Shown one piece after another: positions 1 through 6,888 of a stretch of 64,000 nt of DNA. Source of the stretch: Bacteroidaceae bacterium (GTDB lineage Bacteria; Bacteroidota; Bacteroidia; Bacteroidales; Muribaculaceae); assembly GCA_021768245.1 (NCBI GenBank), contig JAETNO010000019.1, forward strand, positions 54,724 to 118,723, in the 5' to 3' direction. The notes under the pieces were generated by a model. It made no database searches and was not told the DNA's origin. It saw only the letters and a list, made by a program, of their open reading frames with translations. Positions within the stretch are counted from its first letter, which is position 1; the number at the start of each line of letters is the position of its first letter. The position numbers and the translations under genes were made by a program.

Positions 1-158
1 ATCATGGTGTTGCCATTATAAATCACGGAATAAATCGGCTTACCCGAGACAATGTCGGTCACGACCTTGAGCTTTCCGTCAGGACTGCTGACAGGGATTG
101 AAGCGCTGCATACACTTGCCGAAAGCAGTATGCCAAGGCTTAGGATAGTTTTTTTCAT
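1..158 (-). CDS. GH97-family glycoside hydrolase, N-terminal fragment (partial)
   Basis: Only the first 52 codons lie in the window; the gene runs off the left edge. The start is the ATG whose complement is at 156-158. The translation opens with a signal peptide (MKKTILSLGILLSASVCSA) and continues with a stretch containing SPDGKLKVV and KPIYSVIYNG. This is the usual opening of the N-terminal beta-sandwich of Bacteroidota GH97 enzymes (SusB-like alpha-glucosidases and alpha-galactosidases), which are periplasmic and act on oligosaccharides. The catalytic barrel is not visible, so substrate and mechanism (inverting or retaining) cannot be assigned. A Bacteroidota -7 box lies about 50 nt upstream. 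The family call rests on a short segment and could change once the full gene is seen. Confidence 0.6.
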   Translation of the reverse strand, partial: MKKTILSLGILLSASVCSASIPVSSPDGKLKVVTDIVSGKPIYSVIYNGNTM

Positions 159-208
159 ACGGTAAGTTGCTATATTTTTATCACACGACTGTGTGCGGTT
201 ATCTTTTG

Positions 209-216
209 CAAAAATA
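209..216 (-). promoter_or_regulatory. Candidate -7 box for the GH97 gene
   Basis: Read on the minus strand this is TATTTTTG, fitting the Bacteroidota TAnnTTTG -7 consensus, about 50 nt upstream of the GH97 start. No clear TTG -33 element is seen at the expected spacing. Confidence 0.4.
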
Positions 217-337
217 GCGACAATCGACAGCTCACGATATAAAATTTTCGTAAAATAGCCGACACCCGCAGTGCACATTTATTATATATAAGGTATAAAA
301 TTGTTATATAACAATCATTCGGGCTATGCCGGAATAT

Positions 338-387
338 AAAACAAGAATCAGGCTGCCGACTTTAACTGACTGCCTGATTCTTGTTTT
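338..387 (-). terminator. Rho-independent terminator of tRNA-Gly
   Basis: A perfect 16-bp inverted repeat (arms 338-353 and 372-387) with an 18-nt loop begins directly after the tRNA 3' end. On the minus strand the second arm ends in TTTT, as expected of an intrinsic terminator. Confidence 0.85.
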
Positions 388-388
388 G

Positions 389-461
389 AGCGGCAAACGA
401 GGCTCGAACTCGCGACCCTCAGCTTGGGAAGCTGATGCTCTACCAACTGAGCTACTGCCGC
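389..461 (-). tRNA. tRNA-Gly (anticodon CCC)
   Basis: The minus strand gives a complete cloverleaf. The acceptor stem is GCGGCAG paired with TTGCCGC (one G-U), followed by a T discriminator. The D-arm contains AGCTCAGTTGGTAGAGC. The anticodon stem TCAGC/GCTGA encloses the loop TTCCCAA, so the anticodon is CCC, decoding the glycine codon GGG. The T-arm contains GTTCGAGCC. CCA is not encoded, as is common in this phylum. A strong terminator follows at once, so this is a single-tRNA transcript. Confidence 0.95.
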
Positions 462-472
462 ATTTGATGAAG

Positions 473-480
473 CAAAATTA
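473..480 (-). promoter_or_regulatory. Candidate -7 box for tRNA-Gly
   Basis: The minus strand reads TAATTTTG, a good TAnnTTTG match, 11 nt upstream of the mature tRNA 5' end. A TTTG (complement at 497-500) lies 16 nt further upstream, slightly closer than the usual 19-20 nt spacing. Confidence 0.6.
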
Positions 481-543
481 CATTTTATTTTCGACTCAAA
501 AAAATTTTATCACTATTTTTTGAAAACATTTTGAAATTCCCGC

Positions 544-574
544 TTGAAAAAATTCTCATAATGACGTAACTTTG
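544..574 (+). promoter_or_regulatory. Bacteroidota promoter of the TIGR04076-type gene
   Basis: TTG at 544-546, a 20-nt spacer, then TAACTTTG at 567-574 match the -33/-7 consensus. The box ends only 8 nt before the ATG at 583, so the expected transcription start leaves almost no 5' UTR. Confidence 0.65.
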
Positions 575-582
575 TATCCACT

Positions 583-990
583 ATGAACCGTCGACATTTC
601 TGCAAAATCGCCTCACTCGCAGCTGCATCATTAGGGCTTTCGCGACTTGAATCCCAGGCAAAAACACTGTCACTCTCCCCTCTTCCTGCGCTACCCCGCG
701 CCTGCCGCATATCAATAGTGCGCCGCGAATTCCATTCCGACCTTCAGACCATCTTCCTCGACGACCCCGACTCAGGGCCGTGCCCTCTCTTCACGTCGGG
801 TAGCGAATTCTGTTTCGAGGCTGACACCGGATATCCCGACGGTTTCTGTCCGCAACTCTGGGCCACGGTATGCAACACTCTTTCCCGCCTGCCGGGTCAA
901 TCATGCGCCAGGCCGCTCGAAAGCTCCACCCTCCTGCTCGCATGCCCTGACGGGACGCGCCCGGTCATTGTACGCGTCGACCTTGAATAG
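583..990 (+). CDS. TIGR04076-like small protein with Tat-type leader
   Basis: 135 aa. The N-terminus (MNRRHFCKIASLAAASLGLS) has a twin-arginine-like motif followed by a short hydrophobic stretch, suggesting Tat export or membrane association. From residue about 42 the sequence follows the small TIGR04076 family: a beta strand (CRISIVRREF), then GPCPLF, then GFCPQLWA, and finally CPDGTRPVIVRV at the C-terminus. The three cysteine positions GPCP, GFCP and CPDG are typical of that family, whose biochemical role is not established. Most members I know of lack a signal sequence, so the exported form is slightly unusual. The gene stands alone between the tRNA and ileS with its own promoter. The family call is by motif pattern only; the function is unknown. 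Confidence 0.7.
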   Translation: MNRRHFCKIASLAAASLGLSRLESQAKTLSLSPLPALPRACRISIVRREFHSDLQTIFLDDPDSGPCPLFTSGSEFCFEADTGYPDGFCPQLWATVCNTLSRLPGQSCARPLESSTLLLACPDGTRPVIVRVDLE

Positions 991-1023
991 CTTTTTCTAT
1001 TAGGTAATTACGGAAATAATTAC

Positions 1024-1031
1024 TACTTTTG
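1024..1031 (+). promoter_or_regulatory. -7 box upstream of ileS
   Basis: TACTTTTG matches TAnnTTTG and lies 39 nt before the ileS ATG. It probably drives ileS, the DksA-like gene and lspA together. Confidence 0.6.
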
Positions 1032-1070
1032 CAAAAATTTTTGTAGAATCCACCTCTATATATTATAGTA

Positions 1071-4000
1071 ATGTCAAAGAGATTCAAAGAATATAGCGGC
1101 CTTAACTTGCCTGAAATCAATGAGTCAGTGCTCTCTCAGTGGAGCACCGAGGATGTGTTCGCACGCACAATGACCGAGCGTGAGGGATGTCCCTCCTTCG
1201 TCTTTTTCGAAGGGCCTCCTTCAGCCAACGGCAAACCCGGTATCCACCATGTGCTCGCGCGCACTATAAAAGACATTTTCTGTCGCTATAAGACCATGCA
1301 AGGCTTCCAGGTCAAGCGCAAAGCCGGCTGGGATACCCACGGCCTCCCCGTGGAGCTCGGTGTGGAGAAGAATCTCGGCATCACCAAGGAGGACATCGGC
1401 AAGAAAATCTCTGTCGACGACTACAATGCCGCCTGCCGCCACGAGGTGATGAAATATACAGGCGAGTGGGAAGACCTCACCCGCCGCATGGGCTACTGGG
1501 TAGATATGCCCAACGCATATATCACCTACGACAACCGTTACATCGAATCCGTATGGTGGCTTCTCGGTCAGCTCTACGAAAAAGGCTATCTATATAAAGG
1601 CTACACCATCCAGCCATACTCTCCCGCAGCCGGTACGGGACTTAGCTCCCACGAGTTGAATCAGCCGGGATGCTACCGCGACGTTAAGGACACTACTTGT
1701 GTAGCACAGTTCCGCATCCTCGACGACTACTCTCCCGCTCTCGCTCCCTATCGCGAGATACTGTTCAAATGGGGTACACCCTACTTTCTCGCATGGACAA
1801 CAACTCCATGGACCCTGCCTTCGAACTGTGCGCTCGCCGTAGGACCGGATATCACCTATAATATAGTACGTACCTACAACCCGTATACAGGCAGCATGAT
1901 TACCGTAGTCGCTGCCGACGACCTCATGGGGTCACTTTTCAGTGCAAAGGCTAAAGACCTAAAACTCGACGAATACAAGAAGGGCGACAAACTCGTGCCC
2001 TACGAAGTAGTGGCCCAAGTCAAAGGTCTTGATTTCGTAGGCATGAACTATGAGCAGCTCTTCCCGTGGGTCAATCCGGGCGAAGGAGCTTTCAGGGTCA
2101 TACCAGGCGACTATGTGACCACAACAGAAGGTACGGGCATAGTACACATCGCCGGCACATTCGGTGCTGACGACCTCAGGGTGTCGCGTCAGAGCGGCGT
2201 TCCCTCGCTTTTGCTTATCGACAAGGCCGGCAACAACCGTCCGATGGTAGACCTCACAGGCCGTTTCTATCCCATATCCGAACTCGACCCCAAATTTGTC
2301 GAGGAAAATGTCAATGTAGAGGCCTACACTCCCTGGCAGGGAAAATACGTGAAAAACGCATACAATCCCGACGCCACTCCCGAGACCGAGACACTTGACG
2401 TAGAGCTGTGCATGGCACTCAAAGCCGCCGACCGTGTGTTTAAAATCGAAAAACACACCCACAGCTACCCACACTGCTGGCGCACTGACAAACCTGTGCT
2501 ATATTATCCGCTCGATTCATGGTTCATCAAGACTACGGCTGTGCGCGAACGCCTGATGGAGCTTAACGACACAATCAAGTGGAAACCGACGTCGACAGGC
2601 TCAGGACGTTTCGGCAAATGGCTCGAAAACCTTCAGGACTGGAACCTCTCACGCAGCCGCTATTGGGGAACACCCCTGCCTATCTGGCGCACTGAAGACG
2701 GGAGCGAGGAGAAGATTATCACCTCCGTCGCCCAGCTCTTCGAAGAGATGGACCGGGCAGTAGAGGCCGGGCTAATGGCAGAGAATCCCTATCGCAAGGC
2801 AGGATTCAAACCAGGAGACTACGATAAGGCAAACTATGAACTTATCGACCTTCATCGACCCTATGTCGACGATATCGTGCTGCTGTCGCCCTCCGGCAAG
2901 CCGATGCGCCGTGAGAAAGACCTCATCGACGTATGGTTCGACTCGGGTTCAATGCCCTACGCCCAGATTCACTATCCTTTTGAAAATAAAGAGGCCCTTG
3001 ACACCCGTCAGGTCTATCCCGCCGATTTCATCGCCGAAGGCGTTGACCAGACACGCGGATGGTTCTTCACCCTCCATGCCATAGCAGGGATGGTATTCGA
3101 CTCCATAGCTTATAAGACTGTGATTTCCAACGGCCTCGTGCTTGACAAATATGGCAACAAGATGTCCAAGCGACTCGGCAACGCCGTAGACCCCTTCGGA
3201 CAGATAGGCCAGTATGGAGCCGACCCCGTGCGCTGGTATATGATTTCCAATTCCGCGCCGTGGGACAATCTCAAATACGACGAAAAAGGCGTGGTGGAAA
3301 CCTCACGCAAACTTTTCTCCACATTATATAATACCTACAGCTTCTTCGCCCTCTACGCCAATGTAGACGGGTTTGACCCTGAAGCGCCTCAGGTACCGGT
3401 AGCAGAGCGTCCTGAAATAGACCGATGGATACTCTCGCTTCTCAACACACTCACTCTTCAGGTCACTGAAGCTCTCGACGACTATGAACCCACGCGTGCC
3501 GCACGCTTGATAGGCGAATTCGTGGGCGACAATCTGTCGAACTGGTATGTGCGCCTCAACCGTAAACGTTTCTGGGGTGGTGGCATGACCAATGACAAAC
3601 TTGCCGCATACCAGACACTCTACACATGTCTGCGCACACTGTCACTACTCATTGCGCCTTTCGCGCCTTTCTATGCCGACAGACTTTACCGCGACCTCAC
3701 AGGCTCGGCCAATTCCGTACATCTCGACCGTTTCCCTGTGGCAAATGCATCCCTCATTGACCCGGAACTCGAGCAGAGGCAGAAACTCGCGCAGGACATC
3801 ACATCAATGGCCCTCGCACTTCGCCGTAAGGTCAATATCAAAGTGCGCCAGCCGCTCCACTCCGTAATGGTACCAGTGGCCGACGACAGTCGCCGTCAGG
3901 CACTTGAAGCCGTAAAAGACCTCATCATGAGCGAAATAAATGTCAAGGAGCTCAACATTGTAGGTTCTGACGAAGGAGTGCTCGTGAAAAGCGTGAAACC

Positions 4001-4520
4001 CGACTTCAAGAAACTTGGTCCGAAATTCGGTAAACTTATGAAGGCCGCAGCCACCGCCATAAAGTCGCTTGACCAAAAACAGATAGCCACTCTTGAAGCA
4101 GAAGGCCGTATCAGCTTTGACCTCGAAGGCACACCTGCCGAAATCGAGCTGAGCGACGTGGAAATTATTTCTGAAGATATTCCCGGATGGCTCGTAGCCA
4201 ATGAAGGCAACCTGACGATAGCCCTCGACGTAACCGTGACTCCCGAACTTAAACGCGAAGGCATTGCCCGCGACATAGTAAACCGTATACAGAACATACG
4301 CAAGTCCCGTGACTACGATATCACCGACCGCATAGACCTCGTGTTCGCTCCGTCGGCCGATACCGACGAGGCCATACGCGAATACTCCGACTACATCTCG
4401 CGTCAGGTTCTCGCAAATTCCATCATGATACTCCCCGTCGACGCTTCGGCCCTCGACGTCGAAAAGCTCTCGATGGACGATGTGACAGCGTTTGTGAAAA
4501 TTTCCAAAGCAGCAAAATAA
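1071..4520 (+). CDS. ileS: Isoleucyl-tRNA synthetase (type 2, GXHH signature)
   Basis: 1149 aa, full length for a type 2 (eukaryote-like) IleRS, charging tRNA-Ile with isoleucine in the cytoplasm. The class I signature is altered: where HIGH is expected the protein reads G57-I58-H59-H60 inside SANGKPGIHHVLART. The KMSKS loop is intact as K697-M-S-K-R701 (NKMSKRLGN). The CP1 editing region contains the expected TTPWTLPSN segment, and the DTHGLPVE and FIAEGVDQTRGWF blocks are conserved. The C-terminal extension is the long type 2 form, with no obvious zinc-binding tail. The start ATG follows a TAnnTTTG promoter. The DksA-like gene starts 24 nt downstream. A GXHH signature in some type 2 IleRS enzymes is linked to extreme mupirocin tolerance; that this protein behaves likewise is an inference. 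Confidence 0.97.
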   Translation: MSKRFKEYSGLNLPEINESVLSQWSTEDVFARTMTEREGCPSFVFFEGPPSANGKPGIHHVLARTIKDIFCRYKTMQGFQVKRKAGWDTHGLPVELGVEKNLGITKEDIGKKISVDDYNAACRHEVMKYTGEWEDLTRRMGYWVDMPNAYITYDNRYIESVWWLLGQLYEKGYLYKGYTIQPYSPAAGTGLSSHELNQPGCYRDVKDTTCVAQFRILDDYSPALAPYREILFKWGTPYFLAWTTTPWTLPSNCALAVGPDITYNIVRTYNPYTGSMITVVAADDLMGSLFSAKAKDLKLDEYKKGDKLVPYEVVAQVKGLDFVGMNYEQLFPWVNPGEGAFRVIPGDYVTTTEGTGIVHIAGTFGADDLRVSRQSGVPSLLLIDKAGNNRPMVDLTGRFYPISELDPKFVEENVNVEAYTPWQGKYVKNAYNPDATPETETLDVELCMALKAADRVFKIEKHTHSYPHCWRTDKPVLYYPLDSWFIKTTAVRERLMELNDTIKWKPTSTGSGRFGKWLENLQDWNLSRSRYWGTPLPIWRTEDGSEEKIITSVAQLFEEMDRAVEAGLMAENPYRKAGFKPGDYDKANYELIDLHRPYVDDIVLLSPSGKPMRREKDLIDVWFDSGSMPYAQIHYPFENKEALDTRQVYPADFIAEGVDQTRGWFFTLHAIAGMVFDSIAYKTVISNGLVLDKYGNKMSKRLGNAVDPFGQIGQYGADPVRWYMISNSAPWDNLKYDEKGVVETSRKLFSTLYNTYSFFALYANVDGFDPEAPQVPVAERPEIDRWILSLLNTLTLQVTEALDDYEPTRAARLIGEFVGDNLSNWYVRLNRKRFWGGGMTNDKLAAYQTLYTCLRTLSLLIAPFAPFYADRLYRDLTGSANSVHLDRFPVANASLIDPELEQRQKLAQDITSMALALRRKVNIKVRQPLHSVMVPVADDSRRQALEAVKDLIMSEINVKELNIVGSDEGVLVKSVKPDFKKLGPKFGKLMKAAATAIKSLDQKQIATLEAEGRISFDLEGTPAEIELSDVEIISEDIPGWLVANEGNLTIALDVTVTPELKREGIARDIVNRIQNIRKSRDYDITDRIDLVFAPSADTDEAIREYSDYISRQVLANSIMILPVDASALDVEKLSMDDVTAFVKISKAAK

Positions 4521-4544
4521 ACCCACATAAAATTCACACATCCC

Positions 4545-4928
4545 ATGAGCGAAAAAACACGCTACAGCGACGAGGAACTCCTTGAATTCAAGGAACTCAT
4601 CCTCCAGAAACTCGAGAAGGCTCAGAAGGAATACGACTCCCTCCGTTCGCTTATCAACAACACTGAAGGCAACGACACCGCCGACACCTCCCCCACTTTC
4701 AAAGTGCTTGAAGAAGGGGCTTCAACCCATTCAAAAGAGGAAGCCGGCCAGCTCGCCCAGCGTCAGAAAAAATTCATCCAGCATCTGCAGAACGCCCTGA
4801 TACGCATCGAAAACAAGACCTATGGAGTATGTTGCGAAACGGGTGAACTCATACCCAAGGAACGCCTGCGTGCAGTGCCCCACGCGACCCGCAGCGTAGA
4901 AGCCAAAAACTCACAAAAGAAGAAATAA
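4545..4928 (+). CDS. TraR/DksA-family protein with incomplete zinc finger
   Basis: 127 aa. Residues about 10-95 form an acidic, charged helical hairpin like the DksA coiled coil. The C-terminal segment (YGVCCETGELIPKERLRAV, then PHATRSVEAK) matches the zinc-finger region of Bacteroidota DksA-like proteins. Canonical DksA has four metal-binding cysteines; here only the adjacent pair C-C is present and the second CxxC is missing, so zinc binding is probably lost or different. DksA proteins bind the RNA polymerase secondary channel and modulate initiation together with ppGpp. The TAA stop overlaps the lspA ATG by one base (TAATG), so the two are translationally coupled, and ileS lies directly upstream. 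This ileS-dksA-like-lspA order is, as far as I know, common in the phylum. Confidence 0.85.
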   Translation: MSEKTRYSDEELLEFKELILQKLEKAQKEYDSLRSLINNTEGNDTADTSPTFKVLEEGASTHSKEEAGQLAQRQKKFIQHLQNALIRIENKTYGVCCETGELIPKERLRAVPHATRSVEAKNSQKKK

Positions 4929-5563
4929 TGCGTAAAAGCCGCGCGGCCATCTTTACAGCGATAATCCTCCTGGTCGTAATCATCGACCAGGCCTCCAAGA
5001 TTTGGATTAAGACCCATTTCTACCTTGGAGAAGACCTTAAAATCTTCTCCTGGTTTCATCTTTATTTTATCGAGAACAATGGCATGGCTTTCGGGATGGA
5101 AATAGGCAGTAAACTCGCCCTGACCCTTTTCCGTATTGCCGCTGTTGGCTTCCTGATATGGTATGTGTCGCGCATCTGTAGGCTGCGTTCCGTCCCTACA
5201 GGCTATCTTGTCTGCCTCGCTTTCATCACGGCAGGCGCAGCAGGCAATATCTTCGACTGTGTGTTCTATGGCCTTATTTTCAACAATCCCATTCCGCCTC
5301 AGGTAGCTTCGATGTTCCCTGAAGCAGGCGGGTATGCACCGATATTTCTCGGACGCGTCGTCGATATGCTCTATTTCCCACTCTTCTCTTTCGTGTGGCC
5401 ATCATGGATTCCAGTAGTGGGCGGTCAGGAATTCCTATTTTTCCAGCCGATTTTCAACATCGCTGACGCGGCAATCTCATGTGGGATAGTTGTGCTCTTC
5501 ATCTTCTATCATCGCTACGTCATCTCCCCGAAAGCGCTTGCCGAGCTGCCAGCTAAATACTAA
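4928..5563 (+). CDS. lspA: Lipoprotein signal peptidase (signal peptidase II)
   Basis: 211 aa, longer than the roughly 160 aa of proteobacterial LspA, as expected for the Bacteroidota form. It is an inner-membrane aspartyl protease that cleaves prolipoprotein signal peptides before the lipidated cysteine. Four hydrophobic segments are visible. The conserved blocks are IDQASK (residue 20 on), ENNGMAFG (about 49-56), GNIFD (D110), GRVVDML (D146) and FNIADAAI (D180). The aspartates of the last two blocks are the expected catalytic dyad. The extra length is mainly an insertion of about 30 residues between GNIFD and GRVVD. It is translationally coupled to the DksA-like gene through a one-base overlap. 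Several lipoproteins in this window are likely substrates. Confidence 0.97.
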   Translation: MRKSRAAIFTAIILLVVIIDQASKIWIKTHFYLGEDLKIFSWFHLYFIENNGMAFGMEIGSKLALTLFRIAAVGFLIWYVSRICRLRSVPTGYLVCLAFITAGAAGNIFDCVFYGLIFNNPIPPQVASMFPEAGGYAPIFLGRVVDMLYFPLFSFVWPSWIPVVGGQEFLFFQPIFNIADAAISCGIVVLFIFYHRYVISPKALAELPAKY

Positions 5564-5695
5564 GAGATTGTCTAAATTTTATAGTTATTTTATCATGAGA
5601 TTTCTAAATCAAATTTCCGGCCATCTTTAAATGTCCTATCGGCTGATTTTGCCAAGCCTCATCGGTCATAATGCCCGCATTATTCCCTCTTCAAC

Positions 5696-6427
5696 TTGCA
5701 AAATCATCTCGATAATCCATTTAAATCTGTGGCAAGGCTGCTCGCCGATATCCACACTGCGGAAGCCGTGGTCGACGCAAACCACTCATCATGGCGCACG
5801 GATTCATCGAAACGGGCCCTGCGACAATCGGTCTACGCACGTCATGGAGTAAGTTCCGAACAGGTCGATACATCTTTCTATTGGTACGGCCACCATCTCA
5901 AAGACTACATGAAAGTCTACGACCGGACTATTGAAATCCTTGAGGGACGCATAGCCGAGGCAGAGCGTGCCGGAGGGAAGGCTACAGCCGGCCCGTCGAA
6001 AGTCAGCATCAACGGCGATTCGGTCAATCTATGGCAAGGGCCGTCTACTGTGCGCCTCTCGCCTCTCAACGCCACTGATTTCCTCACCTTCTCGATGTCG
6101 ACCGACCGCAACTGGGAGCGCGGTGACCGTTACACGCTGTCGCTACGGCCAATCGCCACCCAATCACCAGTATTCATGACCATAGTCGCCAACTACAATG
6201 ACGGCACAGCAGAATATGTAACACTCCGGCAGGGACAGGAAGGCCGCAAGCAGCTGACCCTCGTGCTCGACTCAGCCAAGGTGGCCACCAATGTCTATGG
6301 CTCCATCTATTACGCACCGGCTAAAGATGAGATAGCCTATCTCGATTCGATAAGCCTTGTGCGCACCCGCACGCGTGGCGACAACGCCCGTGCACGCGCC
6401 TTGCAACACACAGTGCGTACACGCTGA
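5696..6427 (+). CDS. DUF4296-domain protein, 5' end uncertain
   Basis: 243 aa from the first usable start, a TTG at 5696. Residues about 10-90 carry DUF4296 features: a helix with LLADIHTAEAVV and, further on, DTSFYWYGHHLKDYMKVYD. The rest of the protein looks like a beta-rich domain. DUF4296 proteins are Bacteroidota lipoproteins of unknown function, often encoded next to lspA, as here. The normal lipoprotein leader is missing. In another reading frame, codons starting at 5631 end in SSTC at 5688-5699, and one added A in the A-run at 5700-5703 would continue as C-K-N-H-L-D-N-P-F-K into this protein. That points to a one-base deletion, real or a sequencing error, or to an unrecognised start. 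No close promoter is visible. Confidence 0.75.
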   Translation: MQNHLDNPFKSVARLLADIHTAEAVVDANHSSWRTDSSKRALRQSVYARHGVSSEQVDTSFYWYGHHLKDYMKVYDRTIEILEGRIAEAERAGGKATAGPSKVSINGDSVNLWQGPSTVRLSPLNATDFLTFSMSTDRNWERGDRYTLSLRPIATQSPVFMTIVANYNDGTAEYVTLRQGQEGRKQLTLVLDSAKVATNVYGSIYYAPAKDEIAYLDSISLVRTRTRGDNARARALQHTVRTR

Positions 6428-6447
6428 CATCCAAGAATCATATTTCC

Positions 6448-6753
6448 ATGTCCATACTCCGACGTCATGCACACGCCATCATAATCAACGGCAAGGTGGC
6501 ACGCAATTCAATACTCTCCATAGACACCGCTTCTCCGCTTACACCGCCTATTGTCACTGCGTTCTCGTCTGAGACAGAGGCTACCACTTCTTTCAACGGA
6601 GTCCTCATAGTCGCCCCGACAGGCTATATGATTCCCCACAGTCACACTGCCATGCTTACCCCTGACAATTTCACATCCACCATCAACCGGCTCGCAGCTG
6701 AAGTACCCTCTATCGACGGGAAAAACTATGAAATAATAGCACTTCCGCTCTGA
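6448..6753 (+). CDS. Small hypothetical protein
   Basis: 101 aa, starting 20 nt after the DUF4296 gene and probably co-transcribed with it. There is no signal peptide or transmembrane segment. The sequence suggests a small mixed alpha/beta protein: an early strand (HAIIINGK), a central strand (VLIVAPTGYM) and a C-terminal strand (YEIIALPL). I do not recognise the family. Its codon usage resembles that of its neighbours and it has an ATG start, which supports a real gene, but there is no positive functional evidence. Confidence 0.55.
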   Translation: MSILRRHAHAIIINGKVARNSILSIDTASPLTPPIVTAFSSETEATTSFNGVLIVAPTGYMIPHSHTAMLTPDNFTSTINRLAAEVPSIDGKNYEIIALPL

Positions 6754-6888
6754 GCGACTCTCATAATGCAACTGACACTCCATCCTCACACGATACAATT
6801 TTTTTATCTCACCATCGTTACTATAGAAGAGTGACTTACTCGCCTGTAAGCCTCATCAACTTCAAAAAGACAGTCTAATATAGTAACC

